Below are positions 9,930-19,127 of a stretch of 64,000 nt of DNA, piece by piece. The notes beneath the pieces are model-generated. The model was given only the letters and a program-made list of their open reading frames with translations, did not search any database and had not been told where the DNA came from. Position 1 is the stretch's first letter. Each line of letters starts with the position of its first letter. Source of the stretch: Symbiodinium natans (lineage: Eukaryota; Sar; Dinophyceae; Suessiales; Symbiodiniaceae); the NCBI GenBank assembly GCA_905221605.1, contig CAJNDS010001101.1, positions 615,001 through 679,000 on the forward strand. The letters are read 5' to 3'. The translations under genes were made by a program, and so were the position numbers.

Positions 9930-10068
9930 TACTTGGAGGTTCATGGTACTTAGTAACCAATTATAACTGTGCTTATAGCTGTACTTACATATTCGGGCAC
10001 TCAAGAGGCTTATAAGTGGGTTGTAAGTACAGTTACAACTGGTTAATAAGTACCATGAACCTCCAAGT
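9930..10068. mobile_element. MITE family A, full-length
   Basis: Ends TACTTGGAGGTTCATGGTAC and CCATGAACCTCCAAGT, with AGGCTTATAAGTGGGTTGTA inside. Length 139 bp. Confidence 0.85.
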
Positions 10069-10240
10069 CGATCATGTAGAACCAGAATAAGACATATGTT
10101 GAATAAACATAGGGGTACCCGTTTTGGGGGGTCCCTTTAAGGGGATTCGATTCTATTTTGGGTATAAAAGGGGTACCCCTATTTTGGAAAAGACCCCTAG
10201 CTAAGACCGAAACCCTAAACCCTAAACCCTTATGTTTAAT

Positions 10241-10343
10241 GCTCCCCTCACAGCTCCGCCGGCCTCGATGGAAGATGGTGGTGGGGCTTGCGACATTTGC
10301 TGCTGCATCTGCTGCAGGATCTGCCTTGGCTTCCGTAAGCCCT
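10241..10343 (-). CDS. Glutamine-rich exon, KPRQ-type (copy 1)
   Basis: The minus strand reads GLRKPRQILQQMQQQMSQAP, then PPPSSIEAGG. The related minus-strand exon at 13794-13877 reads GLSGCKPRQYLQYMMMLQ plus a Q run. Within the shared KPRQxLQ block the differences in this frame are mostly synonymous (Lys, Pro, Leu). Both copies start at a TAG|GGCTTA junction next to ITR sequence, which could be the acceptor. Q-rich stretches occur in many transcription-related proteins, but no family is recognised. The plus strand is also open (a Cys-rich reading ending in a GTAAGC donor-like site), so orientation is not certain. Confidence 0.4.
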
Positions 10344-10358
10344 ATAGGCCATAAACCC

Positions 10359-10446
10359 TTCGAAGCATTCGACCAGCCGCGCAGGGCGACAAGAAAAGGA
10401 AGGGCAGTTCCAGCGGGTTCGGCCCTCAGTGCGGAGGTTGCGGGGG
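10359..10446 (+). CDS. Conserved coding fragment, basic and Cys/Gly-rich (copy 2)
   Basis: Plus-strand copy of the fragment at 5729-5818. It reads RSIRPAAQGDKKRKG, a serine run, then GFGPQCGGCGG. Differences from copy 1 are almost all synonymous. The likely acceptor is the CAG just before GGCGAC (10381-10384) or the CAG after GCATTCGAC; neither has a good pyrimidine tract. A Cys/His-bearing stretch (CSYCWGARKARQC at about 10518) and the exon at 10771 follow on the same strand, so they may belong to one gene. Confidence 0.5.
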
Positions 10447-10770
10447 TTCGGGGTTTAGGGTTTAGGGTTTATGCCCCAAACCCTAGACCCCAAGCCTATC
10501 TGGTGCTGAAGGTGTGTTCGTACTGCTGGGGTGCAAGGAAAGCACGCCAATGTGTTAAAGCTCACCAAACACTATGCAAGAAGACAAAACATGGGGTTGG
10601 GAGTTTAGGGGTTAGGAGTTAGGACGGATTATGGGGCCCTGATCTCAGCATGGGCCAACTAACAATCCCTTATTGCGCAAGGCTTGGAGCGTCCTCTCCG
10701 TACAGCTCCTAAACCGTCAACGCATCCCATGCTGTAAAGGGGTTAGGGTTTACGGTTTCGGATTTGCCAG

Positions 10771-10898
10771 CGCGACCATCAAGTTTGCTGCTCAGAAAGG
10801 CATCGCAAGAAGTCTCGCGCACGTGTGCCACATGCCACAAGTCGGGCAACACGACCCAACATCCAGGAGCAACGTTTCAATTGAAGAACCGTCCTCAA
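10771..10898 (+). CDS. Candidate internal exon with CxxCH motif
   Basis: Bounded by an acceptor (GGATTTGCCAG|CG) and a donor (CTCAA|GTAAAG). The frame (two bases, then 42 codons) includes SRTCATCHKSGN followed by TTQHPG, so Cys, Cys and two His are spaced as in small metal-binding or haem-attachment sites. The exon ends in phase 0, which fits the next exon, whose clear frame also starts in phase 0. A second frame (ATIKFAAQKGIARSLAHVC) is also open, so the choice rests on the match to exon 2. No family recognised. Confidence 0.4.
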
Positions 10899-10996
10899 GT
10901 AAAGGTTCCGTCAGCTAAGGGCGCTTTCCGCCCCGCCCGAAACCCTAAACCCTACACCCCAAACCCTAACTCTAATGAGCCGATCTTCATTTCCAG

Positions 10997-11080
10997 CCGC
11001 ACATCCTCTACATCCCTATCAACCCCATGAAGCCTTTGACGCCCTGGTACCCCGGTTATTCTCACACGCCCTATGAAACC
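10997..11080 (+). CDS. Candidate internal exon, Pro/Tyr-rich
   Basis: 28 codons between CTTCATTTCCAG| and |GTAAGCCTG, both canonical. The frame reads PHILYIPINPMKPLTPW, then YPGYSHTPYET. Third-position GC is 20 of 28 in this frame against 12 of 25 in the competing one, which supports the reading. It is 98 bp downstream of the CxxCH exon. Possible further exons on the same strand lie at 12112-12168 (after GTCGCTGCAG) and 12556-12589 (after GGGGTGCAG, before GTAAGC), but those are short and ambiguous. Confidence 0.45.
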
Positions 11081-11600
11081 GTAAGCCTGAAGCCTAGAAA
11101 TCCACGTATGAAGCGCTGCCTGGCCAAAACCCTAGAAGCTTGAAAAACAACCTATAAACCCTAAATGCCCGTAGGCTCTTCTAAAACCCTAAACCCTAAA
11201 GACCCTAAACCCTACAAACCCCAAAAACCCTCAAAACCTTAAAAACGCTAAACACCCCAAAAACGCAAAGAACCCTCAAGACCCTAAACCTAAACCCTAT
11301 ACCCTAAATTAAACACCCTAAAAGCCCGAAAATCCTGGAAAGGCCCTGACAAACCCTAAAAACCCTAACAGACCCTAAAAGCCTCAAAAACTCAAAACCC
11401 CCAAAACCCCCAAAACCCCCCAAAACCCTAAAAACCCTAAAACCCTAAAACCCCTAAACCCTACACCCTTAAAAAAAACACCTCAAAATCCTCAAAACCC
11501 TAAAACAAAACCCCTAAAAACCCTAAACACCCCCCCACACACCCTGAAAACCAAAAAAAAAAACACCCTTAAACAAAACCCGAAAAACACCCTACAACGA
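11081..11600 (-). repeat. Degenerate CCCTAAA-like DNA
   Basis: About 450 bp of CCCTAAAA/CCCCAAAA-like variants with A- and C-runs. If the flanking exons are real, this is intron. It is followed by a GC-rich island at 11608-11700 (Ala/Gly-rich when read as GSDAAGGEGAAAGAA), then TTTGGGG/TTTAGGG repeats to 11830. Confidence 0.8.
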
Positions 11601-12111
11601 CCCGCAGACCCCCCGGTCCCAGTGGCTGCTGCAGCAGCGCCGTGGGGTCCGACGCGGCTGGGGGTGAAGGCGCGGCGGCGGGCGCTGCCCTGAGGACTGA
11701 GGTTTAGGGTTTGGGGTTTGGGGTTTGGAGTTTGGGGTTTAGGGTTTAGGGTTTAGGGTTTAGGATTTAGGGTTCAGGGTTTAGGGTTGGGGTTTGGGGT
11801 TTTGGGGGTTCAGGGTTTGGGGTGTTGAGGGTTTGGGGGGGTGAGGGTTTGGGCGTGACGCCAGCGACGAGTTTCGGATTCAGGGCTTGCGGTGTAAGAG
11901 TATGCGGATTAGGCGTATGGGGGTTTGGGGGTTTGAGAGGGTCCAGTGTCTTGGGCTTTGTGCGATTTTCCATTTGCAGCTGGTGGCATAAACCCTAATG
12001 TGTTGCCCCTCCGTATGGAAGCAACAACCAGGAACCCTAGACCCTAAACCCCCAAACCCAAATCCACAAGCATGCTTCCGGGAATCAGGATGTGGCCGGG
12101 GGTGTCGCTGC

Positions 12112-12168
12112 AGCCGAGCCCTACGGCTCTACTTATGAGAAAAGCGATAGAGAAAAATGGCATAGTTG
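12112..12168 (+). CDS. Possible short exon
   Basis: After GTGTCGCTGCAG| the sequence is open for about 18 codons in two frames (PSPTALLMRKAIEKNGIV or EPYGSTYEKSDREKWHS) and meets a GTAGGG donor-like site. Either frame joins without a stop to the next candidate at 12556-12589. Weak evidence, given mainly because it continues the set at 10771 and 10997. Confidence 0.2.
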
Positions 12169-12249
12169 TAGGGTTCAGGCTTAGGGTTTAGGGTTTGGCG
12201 TTTAAGGTTTAAGGTTTAGGGTGTAGGGTTTCGGGCCCTATTTGTGCAC

Positions 12250-12390
12250 ACACCCATACATATACATGTATATAAATATAAATATAAATATAGATATAAA
12301 TATAAATATAAATATAAATAAATATGTATATATATATATATACATATATACATATATACATATATACATATATACATATATACATAAATA
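12250..12390. repeat. AT-rich microsatellite
   Basis: ATAAATATAAATATAA units followed by TATATACA units, about 140 bp. Confidence 0.92.
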
Positions 12391-12834
12391 GAGATTGGTA
12401 TCCATACGTATTAGTTATTATTGGTTGGTTCCTTCCATCTTCATGTTCATATCTATGTTGTATGCATCTATCTCTCTGATTTCTGATTGATGGTTACCTG
12501 CTTAGGCATCTAAACTCCATTTCATAGTACCAATTTCGGGGTGCAGGTCGCGAAGATGCCCAGCAAGGGAAGACTCCGAAACCCGACTTGTAAGCCCTTC
12601 TGACTTATTAAGTGGGGTTTAGGGTTTAGGGTTTCGAGTTTAGGGTTAAGGGTTAGTAAGGTGGGTGATGGGGGATGATAAGAGGGTTTCTAGGGCATAC
12701 TAGACTTACTAAGTCAAAGATAAGCTTGCAGGTATACACCCGAAATCTAAACCCTCAACCTTCCACCCTACGCCCTACGCTCCTGGGGTGTGCATGCCTG
12801 TGACCCAAACCAAACACACCGCCTACGGGGCTTA

Positions 12835-12945
12835 CGGATGGGATGTTGCACCCCCTTATACCAACAGTCCTTAGTAGGAAGTATAATGGGGGGCACCATA
12901 ATCCCTAGTTGTTAAGGACTGTTAGTATAAGGGGCAACATCCGAA
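12835..12945. mobile_element. MITE family B
   Basis: Left GGATGTTGCACCCCCTTATA with CCAACAGTCCTTA; right TAAGGACTGTTAGTATAAGG with GCAACATCC. Slightly diverged from the consensus ends. Confidence 0.8.
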
Positions 12946-13167
12946 GTTTAGGGTTTAGGGGTTGAACCTCGGGACTTATTTTCCCAAACGCTGCGGATTT
13001 CCCAAAACAGGGTGTATACGATGTATAGACTTTCGACCCCAGAGTTGAAAACATGTCTATACTTCGGGTTGAGGGTTTAGGGTTTAGGCCTATAAGGAAG
13101 TAGACTGAGACTGCTAGGGCTAGGGCTTGCCAACATTAAAGTAGCCCGGCATTCCTTCTTGCACAAA

Positions 13168-13463
13168 ACTACTATTTGCTGAAGAACCCCCCCCAAAAAA
13201 AAACTCTCTAAGGGCAAGAAAGGGGTTATCATCTTTCATTTTGTTCGGGTTCTTAAGCGCAGAGTCGAAGACTCTGGCGGAGTAAGGGAAGTCCAAGCAG
13301 AGCAGCGCATCGTTCACCAGTTCGCAGCTGCCGCTTGTCCATGTACCCAGATAGTTGTATACTTGGGCCTTAAAGTGGTTCCTTTTTGCTATAATGATAG
13401 TGGTAATGATCATAATAACAATAAGAGCTTTTGGGCCCAATTGTGTACTATCTAGGCCCTTAG
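13168..13463. mobile_element. Family H remnant followed by a family G element
   Basis: 13168-13262 matches family H (TTTGCTGAAGAACCCCCCC to GGGTTCTTAAGCG). 13336-13463 matches family G (GTCCATGTACCC, TACTTGGGCCTTAAAG, then GGGCCCAATTGTGTACTATC). Frames across the two are incidental. Confidence 0.6.
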
Positions 13464-13511
13464 GTATATAGGCATTCTGTGATCTTGTGGCTTTAAGGTT
13501 CAGGGTTCATA

Positions 13512-13640
13512 GCACTACTTGGAAGCTCTTTTGACTTTGTAAGTCTACATATTATCCCCTAGAAGGCCTGTTTGCAATCCTCTTAACGCGCCTTACTAAC
13601 CCTACTTACTCAGTCACAAGGGCATACAAGGGCTTGCTAG
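13512..13640. mobile_element. Family I element
   Basis: Starts CTACTTGGAAGCTCTTTTGA and continues CTTTGTAAGTCTAC, CCCCTAGAAGG, CTTACTAACCCTA. Related sequence lies at 25930-26125 (with an insertion), 34182-34237 and 52479-52648. It abuts the family A element at 13641. Confidence 0.6.
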
Positions 13641-13775
13641 TACTTGGAGGTTCATGGTACTCATTCACCCAGTTATAACTGTACCTATAACCCAAGTATA
13701 ACCCATGTTAGGGCTCTTACGGGGCTTATAAGTGGGTTCTAAGTACAGTTATAAGTGCCAATGAACCTCCAAGTA
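13641..13775. mobile_element. MITE family A, full-length
   Basis: Ends TACTTGGAGGTTCATGGTAC and CCAATGAACCTCCAAGTA. Confidence 0.83.
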
Positions 13776-13793
13776 GGACCTGAAGTGTACGGT

Positions 13794-13877
13794 TCAGTCA
13801 AGCGGCTGCTGCTGCTGCTGCGCTTGCAACATCATCATGTACTGCAAGTACTGCCTCGGTTTGCACCCCGATAAGCC
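13794..13877 (-). CDS. Glutamine-rich exon, KPRQ-type (copy 2)
   Basis: The minus strand reads GLSGCKPRQYLQYMMMLQ, then AQ, a short Q run, PLD and a TGA stop. It is homologous to the exon at 10241-10343. Upstream on this strand is TTTAGGG repeat, so a TTTAG| acceptor at the island edge is possible. The stop suggests a 3' terminal exon. Confidence 0.4.
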   Translation of the reverse strand, partial: GLSGCKPRQYLQYMMMLQAQQQQQPLD

Positions 13878-13936
13878 CTAAACCCTAAACCCTAAGCCCT
13901 AAACCCTAAACCCTAAACCCTAAACCCGGCTCTGCA

Positions 13937-13976
13937 GGGTTATAAGTACAGCTTAAGTACCATGAACCTCCAAGTA
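13937..13976. mobile_element. MITE family A, right-end fragment
   Basis: Only GGTTATAAGTACAG and AAGTACCATGAACCTCCAAG remain, joined to a CCCTAAA array. Confidence 0.65.
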
Positions 13977-14472
13977 ACAAGAGCCCAGGCTTCGGCCCTT
14001 GAAGTCTCAAGTCTCTGAAGCCCTGAGCACTAAAACCCCGCACAGCAGCGGAGAGGCTGTGCGGCCCTGAGCCCTGAGCCCTAAGCCCTAAACCCTAAAC
14101 CCCAAACCCTAAACCCTAAACCCTAAACCCCAAACCCTAAACCCTAAACCCCAAACCCTAAACCCAACTTTACGGTTGTAGGGCTTAGGATGCTGGCACT
14201 CAGCGCCTCTAGGGGTCATCACCCAAATCTTCGGCCGTGTTTGTGCCCGGTCAAACCTCACACTCCAAACCCGAAACCAGAAACCAAAAACCCTAAACCC
14301 TAAACCCTAAACCCTAAACCCCTATACCCTAAACCCTAAACCCTAAGTGGGGCCGTCTTTGACTCTTTTCCTGTCACGCCTTAAAGTTCGGGTCAAGGCA
14401 GAGTCCCCGCGACCCTACGAACTCATTGCCGTGCCGTATACTATCACCACCACCGTCATCGCGGCAGCAGCT

Positions 14473-14586
14473 GCAACCCTAAACCCTAAACCCTAAACCC
14501 TAAACCCTAAACCCTAAACCCTAAACCCTAAACCCTAAACCCTAAACCCTAAACCCTAAACCCTAAACCCTAAACCCTAAACCCTG
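14473..14586 (-). repeat. Interstitial telomere array, about 16 perfect CCCTAAA units
   Basis: One of the longer uninterrupted arrays. The 130 bp before it (14344-14472) is a unique island open in two plus frames, one reading RVKAESPRPYELIAVPYTIT. Confidence 0.97.
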
Positions 14587-14696
14587 TCGGAGGGCTCAGG
14601 GCTTTCAGGAGGCTTAGAGGGGTCCACGGCACCGCCTCCCCAGAGTTAAGGCTGCGAACATCAGCCTTGCACTCTGAACCCTGGTCTACTTGGAGG

Positions 14697-14968
14697 TTCG
14701 TGGTACTTGAAGGTTCATGGTACTTACTAACCACTTATAACTGTACTTATAACCCCACTTGTAATAACCCTAAAAGGGCCTTATAGGGGTTAGCCCTATT
14801 ATAAGTAGGGCTATAAGCCCAGTTTTAAGTGGTTATTAAGTCCCATGAACCTCCAAGTACTTAGTTAACCAATTGTAGCTTGTACTTATAACCCACGTTT
14901 AAGGCCCTTATAGGCACAGTTAGAAGTACAGTTATCATTGGGTTACTAAGCACCATGAACCTCCAAAG
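14697..14968. mobile_element. Two adjacent MITE family A elements
   Basis: The first (14697-14859) carries a doubled left end (TACTTGGAGGTTCGTGGTAC, then TTGAAGGTTCATGG). The second (about 14858-14968) follows at once and shares the junction TACTTAG. Both right ends read CCATGAACCTCCAAG. Confidence 0.75.
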
Positions 14969-15446
14969 CACGCCTTAGAAGGGTTTCTGGGTTTAGTTGC
15001 CGAGGGCTCAAAGCTTCGCAACCCAGATCCCCTAAAACCCTAAACCCTAAACCCCAAACCCTAAACCCTAAATCCCAAACCCCCAAAACCCTCGAGCTTT
15101 TTGAGCCAAAGCCGAGAAACATCCCAACAAATCCTTGAAGCCTTCAAGGCCCCTGACGCCCGCAGCAAGCCTAAAAGCCTGGATTTTAAGAACCCTAAAC
15201 TCCTAGACCCTGGGAGGATCCAAAAAGCAGACCCCTTTTTAAGGCTTCCTAAGAATCACCCGATAGTAGGTTTCTAGAATGACCCCAGAGTAGTACAGGG
15301 TGGGGGCTCTACTTTTTGGATCCTGCCAGGGGTCTGAGTAAAAGTCATGAAACAAACCCTAAACCCTAAACCCTAAACCCTCAACCCTAAACCCTAAAAA
15401 ACCCTAAACCCTAACGCCCTAGACCCTAAACCCTAAACCCTGCACC

Positions 15447-15549
15447 CCAATCTGGGCATCGAGCTGCTGTTGCTGTTGCTGCTGCTGTTGCAGCATTGGA
15501 TTCATGCCCGGTGGCGCTAGGCCTGCCAGTGGGGCGGATGTGGCGACTT
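15447..15549 (-). CDS. Polyglutamine island between telomere arrays
   Basis: The minus strand reads TSAPLAGLAPPGMNPML, nine Gln from mixed CAA/CAG codons, then LDAQIG. CCCTAAA lies to the left and TTTAGGG to the right. Mixed CAA/CAG use is more consistent with a selected Q tract than with a pure triplet expansion. Family unknown. Confidence 0.4.
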
Positions 15550-15972
15550 AGGGCTTAGGGTTTAGGTCTCAGGGTTTAGGGTTTAGGGTTTAGGGCTAGC
15601 GTTAAGGGTTTACACTAGGGCTTCGGGCTTCTAGGTTCAGCGTTTAGGGCTTCGGGTGTGCAGGGTTAAGCGCTGAGGGCTTCGGGCTTTGAGGGTTAAG
15701 CGTTGAGGGTTTCGGGCGTTTAGGGTTTAGGGTTAAGGTTCAGGGTTGGGGGCTTCGGGTTTCTAGGGTTCAGAGTTTAAGGCTTCGGGTTTACAGTACG
15801 AGGTGTTCAGGGTTTAGGGCTTAGGGTTAAGGATTAAAAGTTGGGTGGAAAGTTCTCCAAGGAGGATCCCAAACCCTATAAGCCTTAAAGCCCTTTTTAA
15901 CGACATAAGGGCTCTAAGGGTAAAGACATGGTCACTTAGTATAGACTTGGGCTTTGGGTTTCGGGGTTAAGG

Positions 15973-16068
15973 GTTGGGTGCTCTCCCTAATACTAACAGT
16001 CCTTAATGGGGATTCTAATACCCCTGGTTATGCTCCCTACTAAGGACTGATAGTAAAAAGGGGCCAAG
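15973..16068. mobile_element. MITE family B, diverged
   Basis: TTGGGTGCTCTCCCTAATAC with TAACAGTCCTTA on the left; TAAGGACTGATAGTAAAAAG on the right. Ends are decayed. Confidence 0.65.
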
Positions 16069-16201
16069 TGTAGGGTCTTGGCTTTAGGCTTGAGGGGGGT
16101 TTTGTGCTTCGGGCCGTGAATCCTGGCCCCTCCTTTCAAAGTGAGACGCGGACGCCTCGCATCAAGCTACAGCCCCAGACTGGCATCCCCAAATCAGCGC
16201 T

Positions 16202-16420
16202 CTGGTGTCGCTTCAGGCGTTTCTGGTTCTAAGGTTTCCAGGTTCTTTTGGAGGTAGCTCTAGATTACATTCCTGCTTGCTCAGAGCATTTTGCATGTCT
16301 AAGACCTTTAGTATGACTGCGAGTACAATTTTTACGACGATCGCAATCTTTAGTATTGTTGTGCGTGTGTCTCTTCTTTTTATGCTTGTTGCCGTTGTTA
16401 TGATCATCGGTTTGCCCTAA
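16202..16420 (+). CDS. Possible small hydrophobic ORF or exon
   Basis: From the ATG at 16295 the plus strand reads MSKTFSMTASTIFTTI, a strongly hydrophobic run including VSLLFMLVAVVMIIG, then a TAA stop. Upstream (16140-16250) is open too and ends in a GGAG|GTAGCT donor-like site, so splicing may differ. The hydrophobic stretch could span a membrane. The opposite strand is also open (His/Asn/Lys-rich), so this is uncertain. Confidence 0.2.
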   Translation: MVSLQAFLVLRFPGSFGGSSRLHSCLLRAFCMSKTFSMTASTIFTTIAIFSIVVRVSLLFMLVAVVMIIGLP

Positions 16421-16860
16421 AGCCCAAGAACCTAAAACCACCAGAACACACGCATACCTAAACCATTGCAGAATCCGGTTTAGGCCTGCACCTAGCGCGC
16501 TAAAAGTTGGCTTAGGGTTTAAGGTTAAGGGTTTAGGGTCCCAAGCTCCCCCCCCAAGCCTGATCCGAACCCGAAACCCCAGTAAACCCTGAAACCCCCA
16601 ACAGCTCAACCCTGGAACCCAAAACCTGAATACCCTGAAGCCCCAAAAACCCCAACCCTAAACCCTAAACCCGAAACCCTAAACCCTAGAACCAGTGCCT
16701 GGCTGAGGAAGCCCCCCCATAGGGGGGAGCCCCCCAGGGCGAGGAGGGAATGCTGCCATGAGACTCTGCTGCCTCCCGCATCCAAGAAAGGTTGCGGGAG
16801 TTCGGGTTTAGGGTTTAGGGTTCAGGGTTCAGGGTTTAGGGTTTAGGTTCAAAAAGGCAG

Positions 16861-17001
16861 CCACTGGGCTACGACGAAACAGCAGAAGAAGACAGACCGA
16901 CACGACTGGAGGCAAAGAAGCAGAGGTTTAAGGTGCAGAAAACTACTATCCCGTCTAAAAGGTGTCGGGCTGAGGGACGAGCATCCTGCCCTAGGGTTTA
17001 G
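16861..17001 (+). CDS. Candidate exon, charged
   Basis: After TTCAAAAAGGCAG| the frame reads PLGYDETAEEDRPTRLEAKK, then QRFKVQKTTIPSKRC, and stops at the TAG of the first TTTAGGG unit after the island. It is hydrophilic and helix-like. No family recognised. The minus strand is open as well. Confidence 0.3.
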   Translation, partial: PLGYDETAEEDRPTRLEAKKQRFKVQKTTIPSKRCRAEGRASCPRV

Positions 17002-17377
17002 GGTTTGGGGCTTGGGGTTTTGGGTACCTGAAACCCTAACGTCCTTGAACCCGATCCTTGAGCCCCCAAGCCCTAAACATCGTAAACCTCGAAGTCTGAG
17101 GGCACTTACAAGGGCCCTTAGCACAGGCGCTGGCACAGAAAACTCGAAACCCTAAACCCTAAATCATGCTGACAAGTTAGAAAGTCCGTCGCCCTTCTGT
17201 CCCTCTTGTATGGGCAGTTCTCTCAATGAGGGCCCATTTTGGGGTCCTACATAGACATATATATATATACAGATTACGTCACACTTGTTTAAAGTCAAAA
17301 AGACCCTACTTTAGAGAACTACCGATATACTTCTGCTGAACCCTCTGTCGAGGGAGGGGACCATAGACACCAACAAC

Positions 17378-17608
17378 ATGATTATATATATATATATATA
17401 CAGAAATATACCTAAACACACACATCTCTCTGTCTCTTTCTCCGAAGAAGGACCCTGCTGCAAGAAGAACCTCTGCGGCCCTAAACCCTACACCCTAAAC
17501 CCTAAACCCAAGTGCCTCAAAGAAGGAACCCCCCCACGGACGGTCCCCTCAGGCCAAAACTGGAGCCAGAGGCGCGAACGCGGGGGTGGTATACGGCTTA
17601 GGGTTTAG
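17378..17608 (+). CDS. Candidate Cys-rich ORF spanning an ITR in frame
   Basis: Starts at an ATG in a (TA)n run. After a TCTTTCTCCGAAG acceptor-like stretch it reads GPCCKKNLCGP, passes through a short CCCTAAA block as KPYTLNPKP, and continues KCLKEGTPPRTVPSGQNW to a stop in the next ITR. The Cys spacing is knuckle-like. The N-terminal part is microsatellite and probably not real. Confidence 0.22.
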   Translation: MIIYIYIYRNIPKHTHLSVSFSEEGPCCKKNLCGPKPYTLNPKPKCLKEGTPPRTVPSGQNWSQRRERGGGIRLRV

Positions 17609-17638
17609 GGTTTAGGGCGTAGGGTGTAGGGTATTATG

Positions 17639-17745
17639 ATTTGCTTACGAACCCTCCTAAAAAACACAAATGTTCTTCCTTGTAAGGGCAATTTTGGGAT
17701 TCATTGTCTTGTACATTTTTGGGGGGCTCTTGAGCAAATTAGGAG
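17639..17745. mobile_element. MITE family H
   Basis: GATTTGCTTACGAACCCTCC, CTTCCTTGTAAGGGCAATTT and GGGGCTCTTGAGCAAATTAG. Confidence 0.65.
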
Positions 17746-18116
17746 AATAAGGGTATGAGGCACTAGGGTTTAGGGCACCACGGGTATGAGGGTATCAGGG
17801 CTCAGGGTTGTAATGCGGGGTTTAGGAGTTTGTTGAGGATCTAGGGTTCAGGGATGTTGTGAATGCGGAAAAAAACGGAACGTTGGGATTGAAGCTTCTG
17901 TTTAGGGACCTTTTTCGTGTTTAGGGTTTCAAGAAAGGGCCATAAAATTCTGGAACTCCGCACGGGTGAGTTTAGGGTTAGGGTTTAGGGTTCAGGGTTC
18001 TGTGCTAGATAATGGCCAAGCAAGTTAACTTCCTGTTCAGAGTTTGCAATATACTTGCAGGGAGGGACCTAGCCACTGTGTCCATGAGCGCCCCACCAGG
18101 GTGTTTGGTTTAGGCT

Positions 18117-18170
18117 TGGTAGCCTAACAGCCATATTGTAACAAGGGCACCGTTTCTGGCAACGGTTTCT
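18117..18170. mobile_element. MITE family E fragment
   Basis: GGTAGCCTAACAGCCATATT with AACAAGGGCACC; the rest is lost. It lies downstream of the minus-strand exon at 18205-18435, that is, in its possible intron. Confidence 0.55.
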
Positions 18171-18204
18171 TGGTTCGTATTTCTAGTATCCCCAATATGA
18201 ACAC

Positions 18205-18435
18205 TCACCAATATTCATGAGAAACCCTACACACACTCGCCAATAACAGCGACATGAACCCTACCTCATATAGTAAATATAGTACGGGGATGCAGAACTC
18301 AAAAGGGGCAAGTTTGCCCTTAAGGACATGGCTTTTCATTTGGGCCCGTTTATGACGTTTAGGTCTGGCGTCAAGGGTGCGAGATTCGAGCTTGCCTTGC
18401 TCCGGCTCAGGGTAGGTCCTCGCGCGGCTTGTAAC
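18205..18435 (-). CDS. Candidate minus-strand exon with strong splice sites
   Basis: The acceptor CTTTCTTTTCTAG| has a good pyrimidine tract. The frame then runs about 75 codons: VTSRARTYPEPEQGKLESRT, a basic stretch (PKRHKRAQ), then a hydrophobic stretch (CIPVLYLLYEVGFMSLLLAS). Near its end lies a consensus donor, ATTG|GTGAGT, overlapping a TGA, so the exon probably ends at about 18210. No family recognised. Upstream on this strand, 18558-18803 is open but compositionally poor. Confidence 0.35.
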   Translation of the reverse strand, partial: VTSRARTYPEPEQGKLESRTLDARPKRHKRAQMKSHVLKGKLAPFEFCIPVLYLLYEVGFMSLLLASVCRVSHEYW

Positions 18436-18492
18436 CTAGAAAAGAAAGATCAACGCTTGAATCTACTGTAAACGTCAGATTTGCTGGCTGCT

Positions 18493-18569
18493 TCTTTGTA
18501 GGGAATGCCCTAAGAGAATATATATATATATATATAGGGCCCTCATTCCCTCATTCCCTACGAAGAACC
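18493..18569. repeat. Palindrome with (TA)n core
   Basis: CTTCTTTGTAGGGAATGCC and its inverse (CATTCCCTACGAAGAAC) flank a TATATA run. A small hairpin element or MITE. Confidence 0.65.
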
Positions 18570-18837
18570 AGGGATGGGGTTTGGCTTCTTGTTGACGAGA
18601 GACGGTGCCCTTTGAGTTTTGAACCCACAAAGCCCTACAGGCACCGTACAAACTACACTAATCGCAAACCCTATGAAGGTGCTTAAAGTCCAAGAAGCCC
18701 TCAATCCTATAGATCCCAAGCCTCGTAACCAAGCCCTACTACCCTGCCCCCCCCACCACCCACCCACCCCAGCAAAGCAAACATAAGAATCATCATAACA
18801 CACAGGAAAGATATATTAGTGACAATGATACCAAAAA

Positions 18838-18918
18838 CACATCCCTAAACCCTAAACACTAAACCCTAAACCCTAAACCCTAAACCCTAAACCCTAAACC
18901 CTAAACCCTAAACCCTAA
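18838..18918 (-). repeat. Interstitial telomere array (CCCTAAA)n
   Basis: About eleven units. A 90-bp unique piece separates it from a TTTAGGG array at 19022-19098. Confidence 0.95.
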
Positions 18919-19127
18919 CCCAGAACTCTAAAAACCCTGAAACCCCTAAACCCACGTGTTCCCCAAGCCCCCCGGGGCTCCCGCATCCCGCAGGGACCTG
19001 CTTCACTCATGTAAACTTTGGGGTTAGGGTTTAGGGTTTAGGGTTTAGGGGTTTAGGGTTTAGGGTGTAGGGTTTAGGGTTTAGGGTTTAGGGTTTCGAG
19101 GGGGGACGAATTAGGCAGATAAGGCAG

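Noticed and set aside
13120-13440. A 106-codon minus-strand ORF with an isoleucine-rich segment.
   Set aside because: It lies across a family H remnant and a family G element, so it is most likely incidental.
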